Shown here piece after piece: positions 13,639 through 26,200 of a DNA stretch of 64,000 nt. The notes under the pieces are model-generated. The model was given only the letters and a program-made list of their open reading frames with translations, ran no database searches and was not told the origin of the DNA. Position 1 is the stretch's first letter, and each line of letters starts with the position of its first letter. The position numbers were made by a program, and so were the translations under genes. The stretch lies in assembly GCF_001649575.2 (NCBI RefSeq), contig NC_051430.1, positions 19,969,836 to 20,033,835 on the forward strand, in the 5' to 3' direction. Source of the DNA: Kryptolebias marmoratus. Lineage: Eukaryota; Chordata; Actinopteri; Cyprinodontiformes; Rivulidae.

Positions 13639-13668
13639 CATTCTTCATATCCAAGGATATGAAGAATG
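13639..13668. repeat. perfect short palindrome (14-bp arms, 2-bp spacer)
   Basis: CATTCTTCATATCC, AA, GGATATGAAGAATG. Perfect hairpin arms with no obvious element boundary around them. Confidence 0.85.
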
Positions 13669-13931
13669 AAAAATAAACTATTTTACTAAATGACATCTTA
13701 CCACAAAATGACCAGAACAACCACACAGACGGTTCGGCGGGGGGAAACTGTAAACCCATATTTAAAGAAAACCCATGAAGAAATGCAAAGCCCCATGGCA
13801 GTTCTTTTTTTGATCCATCCATATTTACACAGATTTACAGTGTTTTTTTTTTTATTTCTGGCCTATTACCATATATTGTGGTAAAATTTAACAAACTGTG
13901 GAATTTTCAAAGCTTGCATTCATATCTGATA

Positions 13932-14490
13932 GTCTGGTAGACTCGGTTCAATTGGGGACCCAAATTGCAACATTTGTTACATTTTCATTTGATGCGGTTT
14001 GCATTCACACTGCACTGAGTCAATTGAGCCAAACCCTTTGAGTGACCTGTTCACCCCCTCGCCTGTGGTGGCGCTGCACCAAGAACTACTGAAGGAAACA
14101 ACACAAAAACCTTTGAAAATGACACTGAGCGCAACTTCTTTCTTCTGGAAATGTAAACAAAAATGGAGTGGCGTCAAATTTCAGTGGTTTTAGGATTTCT
14201 GTTTAGGATTTTTTTCACTCTATTTCTGACCATGAGCCGTTTCTCCCACTAGTAGTAGAAACACGCATTTGTTTTGGTTGTATTTACCCAGAAGACCCTG
14301 TGCTATAGTCCGCTTCCTGCTTTTGAAACGGTCTCTGGTCTGCTTGCATTCACATATGCATTCGAACAGTGCTAGAGTTCACTTCAACCGAACCAAGATC
14401 TAGGGTTTTAGCAGACCAAAGTTTGTTTTTTTGTTCCGTATCAGAGTTCGATTGCACATTCACACCTCCCCAAACAAACCGGACTTTCTA
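13932..14490. mobile_element. probable decayed DNA element D
   Basis: The left end GTAGACTCGGTTCAATTGGG loosely matches the inverse of the right end (AAAGTCCGGTTTGTTTGGGG). TTTGCATTCACACTGCACTG, CTTGCATTCACATATGCATT and TTGCACATTCACACC recur inside. The sequence resembles a foldback repeat seen in other teleosts. Family and exact ends are uncertain. Confidence 0.5.
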
Positions 14491-15719
14491 TGCACTCTTA
14501 GTTGACTTTGAAACAGGTTTTACAATTGAAATAGAAAAAAATGCACTACATTATATGTATTCCACTGTAATATGTGATATACCATAACTGGACTTCATCT
14601 CCTTCATATTGTGTTCCTCAGTAAAGCAAAAATCCTATTAAATCTGAGTGATAACGTAGCACACTATTGAATCTTGTTAGATGGCAGCGACCAAGAGATA
14701 CAGTCTTCTGATTCTAAGAAAAATGGCTTTGGACAGGAACAGTGGTTCTCGATCTCCAATTCCCCTCGGGGTGCGTTAAGTTTTTGTTCCAGCTTATCCC
14801 TTCATCTAGTCGACTCAATTGTGCTGTTCAGTGAACAGTGAAATGGACTTAGCGGTTCCTCAGTACTGTCAGGTGTGTTTGTTCTCCGAAATAAAAGAAC
14901 AGATGGACCACAAACCAGCAGCGGGTCGTGCAAGCTTGAGGTGTGTATGTTTGTGTCTCTGTTCATGCATGCATGGAAATCTGCAAACCTGCGTGCCTGT
15001 GGACACTTATGGTGTTTATGCGTTTCTGTGGATCTTGTGAATTTGTGTGATTGTTGAGTTGTTTGTTCTTAGGCCAGTGCAGGAGGTATTTTGGCAGGTA
15101 GGTATTTGGCCAAAGTTTTAGTGTGAACTGTGAGCTCTGGCAGAAAGAAAAGGTAGATGATAATGAAACAGGAGATTGAGAAAAGATTACAAAATCCCCC
15201 CCCTAAAAGCATTAGGACCGGAGAATAAAATATAATGAAAAAATGCAGAGAAGAAAAAATGCAGTGTTTTCAAATGGGAAAAGATAAAAGAAGGTAAAAG
15301 AGGTATATTATATTTGGAAAACCTGTGCAATGTTTGGAGGAAAAGAGCAAAGATGTGCTATAAATAAGAAAAAAAAACATGTTTTGGAATTAGAAAAGGT
15401 AATTTTTCTTACATGACAATAATTTTGGTTTACTAAATAATTGGATGAAAAATCAGCTGTATGTAAAAAATGAGGATGAGGTGCACTGAAGAAAACGACA
15501 AGATTATAGCAAAAGATGAGTGGCTGAACATCTTCAGACAAAAGAATGACAGGACACATTCCTACTCTGAAAACAAGTTAGGAGGAGAGTAAAGAAGACA
15601 GATCAGCAGATGAAGGCGGCGGCTGTGAGGACAGACGGACGTGTGGAGGGACCCTTGACATGAAGAGCAAGTGACCCAAACTAAAGTTTAATTAGCATAT
15701 GGAAATTACAGCTGCTTCT

Positions 15720-16015
15720 TGGATGTCAGCTCCCTCGCCTAATCATCTTTTTCACTCCCTCCTTCTGTCTTTCACCTTTTCTCTTTCATTACTCTAACCC
15801 GTCACCTACTCATCCTCTTTTCTTTGGCCTCCTTATCTTTTCTTGTCTCCTCTCTGTCCTATTTGCTTTATCACTTTTCCCTCTCTACATTTTCTGTTTT
15901 TTTTTTTCTTTTTTGTCACCTTTTGATGTCCATGAAATGTTTTCGTTTTTGTTCTCATCTCCCTTTTTAACTCTTCATCCCTTCCCCTGTCAAGCTATCT
16001 TTCATGTTCCTCTGG
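15720..16015 (+). repeat. pyrimidine-rich tract
   Basis: C/T-dominated + strand (TCACTCCCTCCTTCTGTC, TTTTTTTTTCTTTTTTGTC) with few purines. Confidence 0.7.
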
Positions 16016-16308
16016 TTTTCTGTCAGATAAAGTGGGCATTTTGCTAAAGAATTGTTGGCAATGTCACTTTAATAATGTGATCTGTAATATAAGTCGGTGA
16101 ATGAACCCAAACTGTGAGCTTGCGGTGTTAACAGCGTGTTTGTCAGCCAACACATGGCATTCTCCTCCTCTGTCTCAGAGCCTTTACATGATACTGAGCT
16201 CATCAAATGTTGCCCCGACAGGCACTATTTTAAGTGCACTTAAAGAAGCATACCCTATTTTTGGGCCATATGTTCTCCTATCTGATCAGTGTCTACACCT
16301 GTTGTAGT

Positions 16309-16340
16309 GACACACACACACACACACACACACATACACA
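16309..16340 (+). repeat. CA microsatellite
   Basis: About 12 CA units then TACACA. Confidence 0.92.
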
Positions 16341-19300
16341 TTGTTCAAATCTTATGTTCCTTTTTCTTATTTGTCCTTTTGTCTGAACTCATCCCTTATA
16401 TACAATTTGAGCATTTTTTTGTAATTTTACTCACATCAGAGATTAGGTCAAACTAAATTTGTACCCTGTATTTTAAAAGCATTAAGTTCCAATTGCAATC
16501 GCAACAATAGTTGAATTTGTACTTGGTCACAAATACCAGCAATCATCTGCTCATGTTTACATATTAATTTATCAACATTTTGTATATATTTTTTTCCTGT
16601 TCAGAGGTTTGTTTGTATCCCTTGTTGGTCAGATGCTGCATATTATAATACCAGTTGGGTTCATGGAAACAAAAACTAATTGGTTAAGATAAAGACATGT
16701 ATTTTATTATTAAGCTTTTTTTAAATCCAGCTTTATGTGCCCTGCGTCTTTCAATCTAGTGCCAGAGGCTCTGAAACAAGTTGTATGGAAAGCTTTTAGC
16801 GTTTTGATGGGCTTTCTGAGCCGTGATACCAGTTTAAACATGAAAAATGCAATATTTGAACAACGGGCATCAACACTATCTGAGAATAAGTGTTAATTTT
16901 ATTGCCCACAAATGGTGATGCACTACTTATTATTTTGTGGCCATGTGGTTTATGTTCCATGAGCTATATTTATAGCAGTCAGATTAAAATGCTGTGGGCT
17001 AGCTACAGCAAGCATGATGCTAAATGAGATAACTGCAGAAATGCAAAACATGGCCAGTGGCATTTACTGTATAAGCAGTTATTGTTGGTACTGCACATAA
17101 CTATGGAAGGAATTTCTACAGCTAAAACTCTGCTACTCCGCTAAACAAACAAACAAAACGCACAAAATAAATGTTGGTAGTCACAAAATGTACTAATTGT
17201 AGAAACTCCCATTACCAGTTCAAATAAAAATTTGAAGATTTCTGTAGCTTTGAATTGAATTTTAATGGTACATTAAATGTATACACATGAAGCTTTTATT
17301 TAAAACAATGACTGCATCAGTACTGCAATTGGTTTTGGTCATAATATTTATATATTTGGACTGAATTAAAAATAGTAGCTTGAAAAGTATTAAATATTTT
17401 GCACTTTGCAAATCTGACTGGGTTTTAGTAATCTGCTGTTTTTGGACATGTAGACATTTATACTTGTAAATCACCTAGGTAATAATATGGAAATCCCATT
17501 TGTTTGAGACCATATGCTACTGCTGGACCAATGAAGAGGACAAGCTTTGAGGCCACAGACAACAGCCTCATCACTGTAATGTCACCATGATTACATTTTA
17601 GGGATGGACAGTTTTATCATCATTTTTTGAAGCCATGCTACAACTATTCAACTCTAGTGGCTGGTTCACTTGCAATAAAACCTTGAGGCGTCACACTTGT
17701 GTTCTTTTACAAAGGCTTCTGCAGTAAAACTACAAAGCAAACCTGTTTTAGTTGATAAAATATAAAGAAAACTGTAACCAGGCAAAGGCCATATTGATGA
17801 GTTACAGCTAAAATATGTGCAGATATTTGAAAGCCTTGATGAAAAAAAATAAGTTGATTTGAGCGCTCTTTGTACCGTCTCCCATAACTGTGCTTCACTG
17901 TTCTTAATGTTCGTTTTAGTTCAGTAAACACTTGCTTATTTCAGGCTATTTGTTAAACAGCATTTCCTTTTTCCATCTCATCTCAGACATCAAACGTGTG
18001 GAAGCCCTTGGGTTCTTTGCGAACAAAAAAAACCCTTAACAAGGTGCACAAGCAGGGAGGGCTCTAAATAAACATCGTTTTTGATGATTGTGTGCTTAAG
18101 TATGCTAAGAAACTGCATCCTAATATGGCACACTACTATGAAGTTCATTATGTTAAAGTGATTACAGATTATTGTTTAACTGAAAAGATATTTGTCATTT
18201 TTTTCTACACTTGTTTGCTTTTATTTTCTGCAATGCCTTTTTTCTTATTATCCTTACATGCAGTCAAAGGGCACAGATGCACTTTTACTTGCAGTAAACT
18301 GTCTTATTTCCTTGAGAAAGAAGCAGACAAATGATCTGTGGTCTTTGCTTTTAGATGCATGATTGACGGTCTTGCAGACTATAGCATAAAAATGTTCCTC
18401 TAACAAGTTTTGAAATAATAGGAGGGAATACACTTTTGTTTAATAGAAATTCTAAGCAAACGATCATAATTGTACATTAACTTTTATTTTTCTACATTTT
18501 CTTGACATATTGTTTATTTAAGATTTTATTTCCTTATCGGTTTGACTCTGCCTTTTACTATTCTTTTTTTTTATCAGTTCAATAGACTTTAGCTCAAATT
18601 GATGTGTGCTTTATTTGCAAGACATGAGTGCAGAGTTCTCTCCCAAGGCAGAAGCTGACAGCTGAGTTGTGTTCATTATAGAACAATAATAATCCAAATA
18701 GAAACAGCCAGTATTTATTTTGTTCTTCTTCATTAATTTGTAAACCGATTTGCTGCCTAAATTACATTTTGAAAATCCACTTGACATGAATAGACTGTTC
18801 TTTCCTGAATGGCTGAATTGACTTTTGAAGTGGGTGAAAGTTTTGCCTGCTTTTCACAGCAGACAGCTTCTTTTTCTTTGTTTTTCTCCTCTGTAAGTCA
18901 GTGTTGGGGTGAAACATTCAGACTGCAGCAGTGATTTTGTCACATCAGATTTATTTATATGGTTGGACTTTGTCCTCTGCTGTGTATATATTTTTTGTCC
19001 TTTTCTGGCAATATGTGTCATACATTTCATGGCAAGTAAAGAAATGTTTTGTCCTTTGAAAGTCCCAACATTTGTTTTGTTTTGTGCTTGTCTGCTTGTA
19101 GGTTGTTCACAGTAAAAAAATAAAAATACAAATAAAAAAAAACTGATTTACACAAATCCTGAGAGCATAATAATAAGGGGGAAAAGAAATGGCGGAGGCA
19201 GTTTTTACTATCCTTTCAAAAATGTATCTGATTTTTACCATAACAATTTCAAATAGACTACTGGTCTTTTCTTAAAATAGTGATAAAAAAATGATAAAAA

Positions 19301-21648
19301 AATAAATCAGAAATGCAATTTTCCTTTTTTGGGAACATACCTGAGAAAGAACATTGCAGGCTTTTAATTTTTAGGTGATTTTTATCTGAGGCCAATTATC
19401 TAATGTAATCCTTCAGTGTTTTAATTAACTGCCCTTTTAATTGTAGTTTAATGGTCACATTTATAGGAAATATGTCAGTATAAAAGGTGATCCATCACTG
19501 TGGGTCCTTTCAGTAGAGCTACAGACTGAGAAAGCTTGTTTGTATTGAGTTTCTTAATGTCAGCTGCTTTAGGTCTATTGGCAGCTTTTGTTTGCAAAAT
19601 ATTGTTCTTCCTTTCACCATTTGTATGCTACCCTTTTAGAAATCTTGTCATCCTCCAAGCTAGCAAACTACACTGCTGAAATTGGCATGCTTTGAAGAAG
19701 ATTTGGTTTATGCATTCAGTCAAAGTCTGTTTGGTTCTTTTGGTTGTAAAGTCCACAGAGATTTTCACCAAGTTTGCTGTTTGCCAAGGATATATTTGCT
19801 GTGTAACTCTGCTCTACTCAGGTTCCTTTGATTTTTCATTGTAAACAGTGCTGCATAATTTCTTACCCTAGCACCTCAGTTGAGGTTTCAAATAATCCAC
19901 CATCATGCTAGTTTAAAATTAAACTGTTTTCTGCAGTTCTGCACAAACACTTTGTTTTTTAAAGCTAAAATCTTACTTGAAAATCCGTGCAGACAGTTAT
20001 CAAGAGGGGGGGAAAGTAGCAAAACTTAAACACCAATAGTATCTTTACCCACACATAATATACAAATGCACAGGATAAAACTTAACATAGTTTTGTGCCC
20101 TCAAATGCAAAGCCATCAGGACTTTAATGACACCCATGCTTGTATTTGCTGTATTGATTTTTGGGTCAGCTGTACCACAGCTAAATATTTGGGCCTACAA
20201 CTGGACTGCAGTTTGAAATAAAATGCCCATGCAGACTTTCTTTGTGGTAAGTTGGCTCAGAGATTACACTTTTTACTCAAACTGTGATGTCATGTAAACA
20301 TTTTACACAGCTATGCTGAAACGCATGATCAAACGCAGACTGTTGGTTTAATATTTGGCCTTTACTGTACAACTAAAGCAAAAATTTAAGAATAGGCCTA
20401 CTGTTAAAATGTCCATGAAGGTGATGGGCAGAATGGTTTATACCCCTCTTTGGTTGATTTATGAAGGTAGTGTCCCAGAAAATCCTTGACGAGCCCTCAC
20501 ACATCTTGTTCTCAGAATTTAACCATTTACCTTCTGGTACACATTACAGGGTCTCTGAGCGTAAAACCAGGTGTCTGAAGGTATAATTTATTCCCATTTC
20601 AGTTATCCTTTTTAGAATATTTGAGCTCAAACATACCAAGTGCCAAAAGTGAAATTTGTCTATCTTTTGCAGGTTTATTTTTATTACTTTTTACTTGTCA
20701 TAACATTTCTTTTTTTATTATAGTTACATGTATTACAGGTAGCAGAAACACTTGAGCCCACCTGTATTGAAGGAATACTGCCTGCAGTTGAAAATAAAGT
20801 GAACAAGTGTAGAGTTGAGCTGCACCCTGCATCGAGGCATCAAATTTTGCAGGGCCAAGATTGCTGCATACTTAAATTATGATTGTGGCTGGTGTTCCAG
20901 AAATAATAATGGGTACCGGTGGATTACTTTCAAGTGATCACACACCATGTGGTTTGACAAGGTGAGACTAGAATATGTGTGGCAGGTGTCACAGTCTGCT
21001 CTCTGGATCTCAGCAGGCTCCTGCAACATAAAAGGGAAAGACTGATTAGCAAATTAGCAGCAGCTGTGCCAATCACCTCCACCTGACTCTGTTCCCTGGA
21101 ATAGACCTAGCCTGTCTCTCTCACTGCATCTGATCAAAACCCCACCCCATCCCAGTGGGTTTGAAATCAACATTTATCTATTTTTAGCACAACTTAAAAC
21201 TTATAACAGGACACCAACCTTAAAAATACATGATGTCGTTTCATTCACTTACTGTGGATTAATTTATTTGTACTTCAAACATTTTTTCTCATATTGTTTT
21301 CTTGAACCTCAGTTTTCTGTGTGTTGCATCCTTCTGTAATCTTTTGTTCTTCAATAATTCCAAACTTCCAATCGCCAGCTATTTCCCTCCTCCTTGCTCT
21401 ACAGTCTCTCTTTTCTACTGTGACTACTTTATCTTCTCTGCCTTCCTTTTCTCCTCCTCTCTGTTCTGCTGTGGTGTCAGGAGGCCTGGGGGAAGATTTA
21501 GTTAAAAAAAGTGGTGTAAAACTGACAGGGAGCACAAAAGAGACAAATCACAAAGAGGAGGACAGCCGTAACTTAGTGTCTTGTCAAACTCTTTTTGCTG
21601 GTACCATATCTGACCCAGTGTAATTCATGCATCATGAACGACTAGATG

Positions 21649-21684
21649 AAAGAAAGAAAGAAAGAAAGAAAGAAAGAAAAAAAA
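21649..21684 (+). repeat. GAAA tetranucleotide microsatellite
   Basis: About seven GAAA/AAAG units ending in an A run. Confidence 0.92.
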
Positions 21685-21849
21685 CTGTAATAGTTTTGAA
21701 GGTTTTTCTCTTTTTGCGGTAAGAACCTGACTATGGAACCATCAAAGTCACCATTATTATTGCTCTCTGCTGAAAGGGAGAAACGGGTGACAATGATATT
21801 GCCTTTGTGTGTACATGTGTTTTGCCAAATTATCTCATGGACCACTCAA

Positions 21850-21930
21850 CGTTTGACCAAAATGGCTATAATCCAATTTTATTTAAAAAGATGATCTTAG
21901 TCCAGAACTCTAGCATGGTCTTAGCATGAA
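21850..21930 (+). repeat. possible family B tail fragment
   Basis: TTTGACCAAAATGGCTATAA resembles the end of B2 (TTGACCAAAATGGGTGTAAC), and AACTCTAGCATGG resembles the end of B1 (AACTCTAGCATGC). Short and decayed. Confidence 0.3.
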
Positions 21931-22721
21931 AGAGAGAGAAGGTAGACTTTAGTTGAAAGCATGTTAGATTAAACTCATTCTGACATGCCTTCATTCACTA
22001 GTATTCACCAAAACTTGCTGATAAAAGTAGTTTGTTCCAAAATCATTCCAACCAGTTAAATGCTGTGCCACAAAATTTTACCAGCATTTTCAGTCACATC
22101 ATTATTTTATGACCAGCTATGCTAGTCGCCGCAACACGATACATTAAAACAAAACGGGTATTTTTGATTAAATAAAGCTCAAATAAAATTAATTTAAAAT
22201 AGCAATATTAGCAGTTGCCATTTTTAACATTTAAGGCGCAAAATAAAACCTTTCAATCAATAAAGAAAAAGAAAAGAAAAAAAAGTTAGCAGCAAAACTG
22301 AAAAGAACATGGCAATAGTCATCTTTTGTGAAAATACAAAAATGTCTGTCAGTGTCCTTTTTTTGTTCTTCGGTTATTCATGAGTTGTGTGATATTTTTA
22401 CACTTGGTGAACTTGTCAGATCACTGTACAAAAGAATGAGTTGTTGTTGTTGTCTTCGTTCTCAGACCCGTGTCTAAACACCTCCTCGTTCTGCTGGTCA
22501 AAGAAGACGGATGCACCCTGTGTGTGCACATTTACCCATGTGTGTACACAGGCTGCATTCTCATTATAATACATAATATGGCCATTATCATATTCCTAAT
22601 TTGCACCCAAATGGTGAAAGACACAAAAAGCACGAAGGGGATGCTGAACTGCATTCCATAGAAGGGTCATAAATCTTCTGTCCTCATTGTCCCCCAACTC
22701 TCCCGCTTCCCAGCAAACACT

Positions 22722-22768
22722 AACACACACACACAAACACACGTGCACACACACCCACACACACGTCT
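22722..22768 (+). repeat. interrupted CA-rich microsatellite
   Basis: CA units interrupted by AAACA, CGTGCA and CCCA variants. Confidence 0.8.
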
Positions 22769-22774
22769 GTCAGA

Positions 22775-22905
22775 TGTGTTCTGCAGTAATTAGGCCTTTC
22801 AGGTTATGATAATGTTTGTGCTGTTTTGTGGTTCATCTGTTCACTGGTGCGCAGAATGCTATTAATCACATCGGTCCAAATCACATGCTGATTCCAGCAC
22901 TGTCT
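22775..22905. promoter_or_regulatory. candidate conserved non-coding element
   Basis: GCAGTAATTAGGCCTTTCAG, then GAATGCTATTAATCACATCG and CATGCTGATTCCAGCA, form a balanced-composition block directly after a CA-rich microsatellite. Confidence 0.25.
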
Positions 22906-23187
22906 TTCAGTGTGTATATGTGGGAGTTTGTGCTAGCCTTAGTTGATGTATATATGTATATTTTTTCTCTCTCTGTACTGGATAAAAGATAAAAAAATGA
23001 AAAAGGCCAAAAACCATGTGAATTCTGGAGAGAAACTAAAGTACTGATAGTGTCACATCACACATTCTTCGCTTATTTTTTTCCTTCTCTTGAACAGAAT
23101 TCAGAGAATTACAACACACACTTGTTTTGTTGATGGAGCATGGTGGCCCAGATTTCCTGTCTGGCCTCACACATGGAAGTACTGTTC

Positions 23188-23240
23188 TGGCTTTGGTGTC
23201 CTTGAACAAGAAACTGAACCCCTTGCTGAATCGCCAGGAC
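23188..23240 (+). repeat. SINE-like remnant
   Basis: TTTGGTGTCCTTGAACAAGA, then AACTGAACCCCTTGCTGAA, resembles the GTGTCCTTGAGCAAG-type core that is abundant in fish repeats. Only the core is recognisable. Confidence 0.4.
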
Positions 23241-26200
23241 ATGCACAGATTATGACGAGCTTTGGCCTTGAAGGACCAGGTGGCAGAAAATGTTTTTCTT
23301 CCTACGTAAAATATTTCATTTTGTTAGGTATGGTTATCCACTCATCATTTTTTAACCCAAGACCACAAATTTACATAAACCCATGCATCTGAATAGCTCA
23401 GCTAACACACTAAAAACAGTAGTTTTGACTTTGTCAGTCTAAGTTGCATGCTGTATTTGTCCCACCAGCCTTTTAACTTTACACCATTTATATAAAAGGG
23501 TTGCAACTCAAACACACTTAGATTGACACACTTGTTCAATTCATCTTCTGATGAAGAAAACAATGTATGAAACAGTTCTCTCATATACAATGTAAAACAC
23601 TTTCATGCTGCAAGAATACATTTTTTATTTGAATTTGTGCAAAAAAGTATTAAACATTTTATTGTCAATACAGTACTGAAAAAAAACAAATGAAACAATT
23701 TTGTGGCGTATGCTTTTATTAATCTGCTTGATTATAATTTTTTGTCACAGTAGATAGCAGAATCTCACAAATGATTTAACCCCAGGTTTTTCCCACCAAT
23801 CAGCAGCTTTTAGCTATTTTAAGTAACTGCCCAGGATTCTGAAAACTATACTAACTGAGCTGCAAAGTGTTTCATTTCCACTGTTTTGTCTTAAAGAAAT
23901 GGTAATTCCTAGAAAAAGTAGAGACTGAATAGAGAATAAAGAAAACTTATAGACAGAAGAGACTAAATCAAAGCTCCTGTTTAAGATCCTTAGTTGCAGT
24001 TATTAAACACATGTCATCAATATCTGCACTAATATGACCTTCAAAAATGAGTCATCAGAGAAAACATTTTATGCATCATAAACACCAAAACATTTTTTAC
24101 CATTGTTAGAAAATATACAAAAATATATGTTTAAAAGGTTAATGTTCTTTTGGACTGATTACGTTTACAGGGATAATTAACACTATAATCATGATGGCTG
24201 TTTCAACGTTTGCTTTTAATACTTTTTTGTTATTTTGGGACTGTGAAAAATTAATATAAAAAAACAGTCTTGTTTAAGATGATCAAGAATCTGTCTTTGC
24301 ATAAGTGATGCCTTTCTGAGATGACTCTATTTTTGATTTATTTAGAATAAAAACAATGAAATATACTTTCACTAAACTTTGTATACTTTTGTAATACAGA
24401 AAACGGAAGAAATCCCAGGTTTCTGTACCATTTCTTGAGAACACGGTTGTGTTCCAACCATGTTTCTGTTCTCCGAGTTTATATTCTCCAGTGTCATCGT
24501 TTGTGTGAATAGAAAAGTGTTTGTGAAACATACCTGAATGGCTATGCAAGCACAGAGATCAATGACCCTGAAAAGAAAGAAAAAAAGAAGCGCAATAGAG
24601 AAAAATAAAAAAGAGCAATTCCAAGGACTCAAGATCACACAGTCAATTTTTTTCCGGGCTACATTTTCTGTAAGTCTCTTTCATTCAGAGTCTGACACCT
24701 TTCTTTCCTCTTTTTCATCTACCTAGTCCTTCTCTTTTCTTTTCTTTTGCTCTGTTCACTTCTTCCCCAATCAACAAAAAGACACAATGAGCAGAGTGTG
24801 TGAATTTTGCTGGTTTCTGTACATGTTGCCTTAAAGATGTGCTCAGTTTGTCTCAAGAACCAGAGAAAATGTCAATTTTTCTAGGCATTTTTATTTGAAA
24901 TGTGAAACATAAATACATATACAGGATTAAATGTGTTGACCTCTGACTGAGGTTGAGATAAATTGTCACCATGTCATTGCACTCCATATACAGATGTGCA
25001 CACTGTGATCTTGAAAGATATGTTTTTGTATAACCGTAAAAAGCAATTTAACTTCAATTACAATTTTGATTTAGCACAGCTGGCATAATCCTTTCAACTG
25101 GATCAATCCTGTTTTTCTTTTACAAAGATGCTATGCTGTCACAATAGATGTTTTTTTTTTACTTTTAAAAGATGAGGCAAAATCACATTATAAATGAGAG
25201 CATTTTCAGCCGTAGGCACTTCATTTTGTCCTCTTTAGCACAATAGCTGTATCTTTATCCAATCCCCATAAAGACCAAGGATCAACTTTTCTGTTCTCAT
25301 GAGACTAGATGTTAAAAGATATGGAAATGCAAAGATGTAACATCATACAACTGCTACCAAAGCTCTGCATTTACATGCGGAGGCTTCTAGATCTGTGATA
25401 TTGCTCCACCTGGACAGTAGCAGGGAGTCTTTGTACTGAATGCTGAAGATGAAGCCTATGCCTCTCATCTCTAGTAAATGATGTGTTTTGGAATACATTT
25501 CTGGTGGAAATATTTTGTAGAATGGGGAGAAGGCTTTTGCTACTTTTTTAACTGTTGATGTAACAAAGATAAAAAAATATGTTAAACTAATTAGATTGTT
25601 TACAACTTTCTGGTTCAAAGCTACAGCATCCATTAGCTTGTTTTATAAATCCACTTCATTCCAATGTAATTTTCTCTTCTCCTATTCTCACAATAGAACC
25701 AAAAGAAGGTAAAAGTTCACAGAATTCAAACCTCTTAGTGATTGATTGATTCATATTTGTCTAAACATGTCCCGTCTTCCATCATAACATTTCTGCGTGC
25801 CACTTTTCTGAGAACAATATGATTGGCTCACTCAGCTGTAGTCCATTACCTTTGAGCTTACATGGCTGAAACTCTTAAAGCCCATTCATCAGTTCTGTGA
25901 CAGAGCTACCTACTGCAAACTGATCCAGTCATGCAGTGAGTCCTCTCTGTTGGCCCCACCACCAGCCCTCCCACCCAACAGCATTTCAACTTCTGACCTC
26001 AGCGTCCACCTGCACAGAGGCTCTTTCATCACACAACACATCTTCTTTATAGCTCACGCTTAAACACACATGCAAACAGGACACACAGACACGTGCAGAA
26101 GTAACATAACCCCTCCCCCAACACACACACATACGGACACGCATACACACATAAATATGCACGCAGTTAAAAGCGTCATCATTTTTGACCTTTTGACCCC

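Larger units (their letters stand above)
14491..21848. other. intronic stretch, little recognised
   Basis: AT-rich intron. I see the pyrimidine tract at 15720, a CA microsatellite at 16309, a small AT-rich block near 15690 (AATTAGCATATGGAAATTAC) and the GAAA repeat at 21649. No exon or RNA gene is recognised. Confidence 0.6.
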
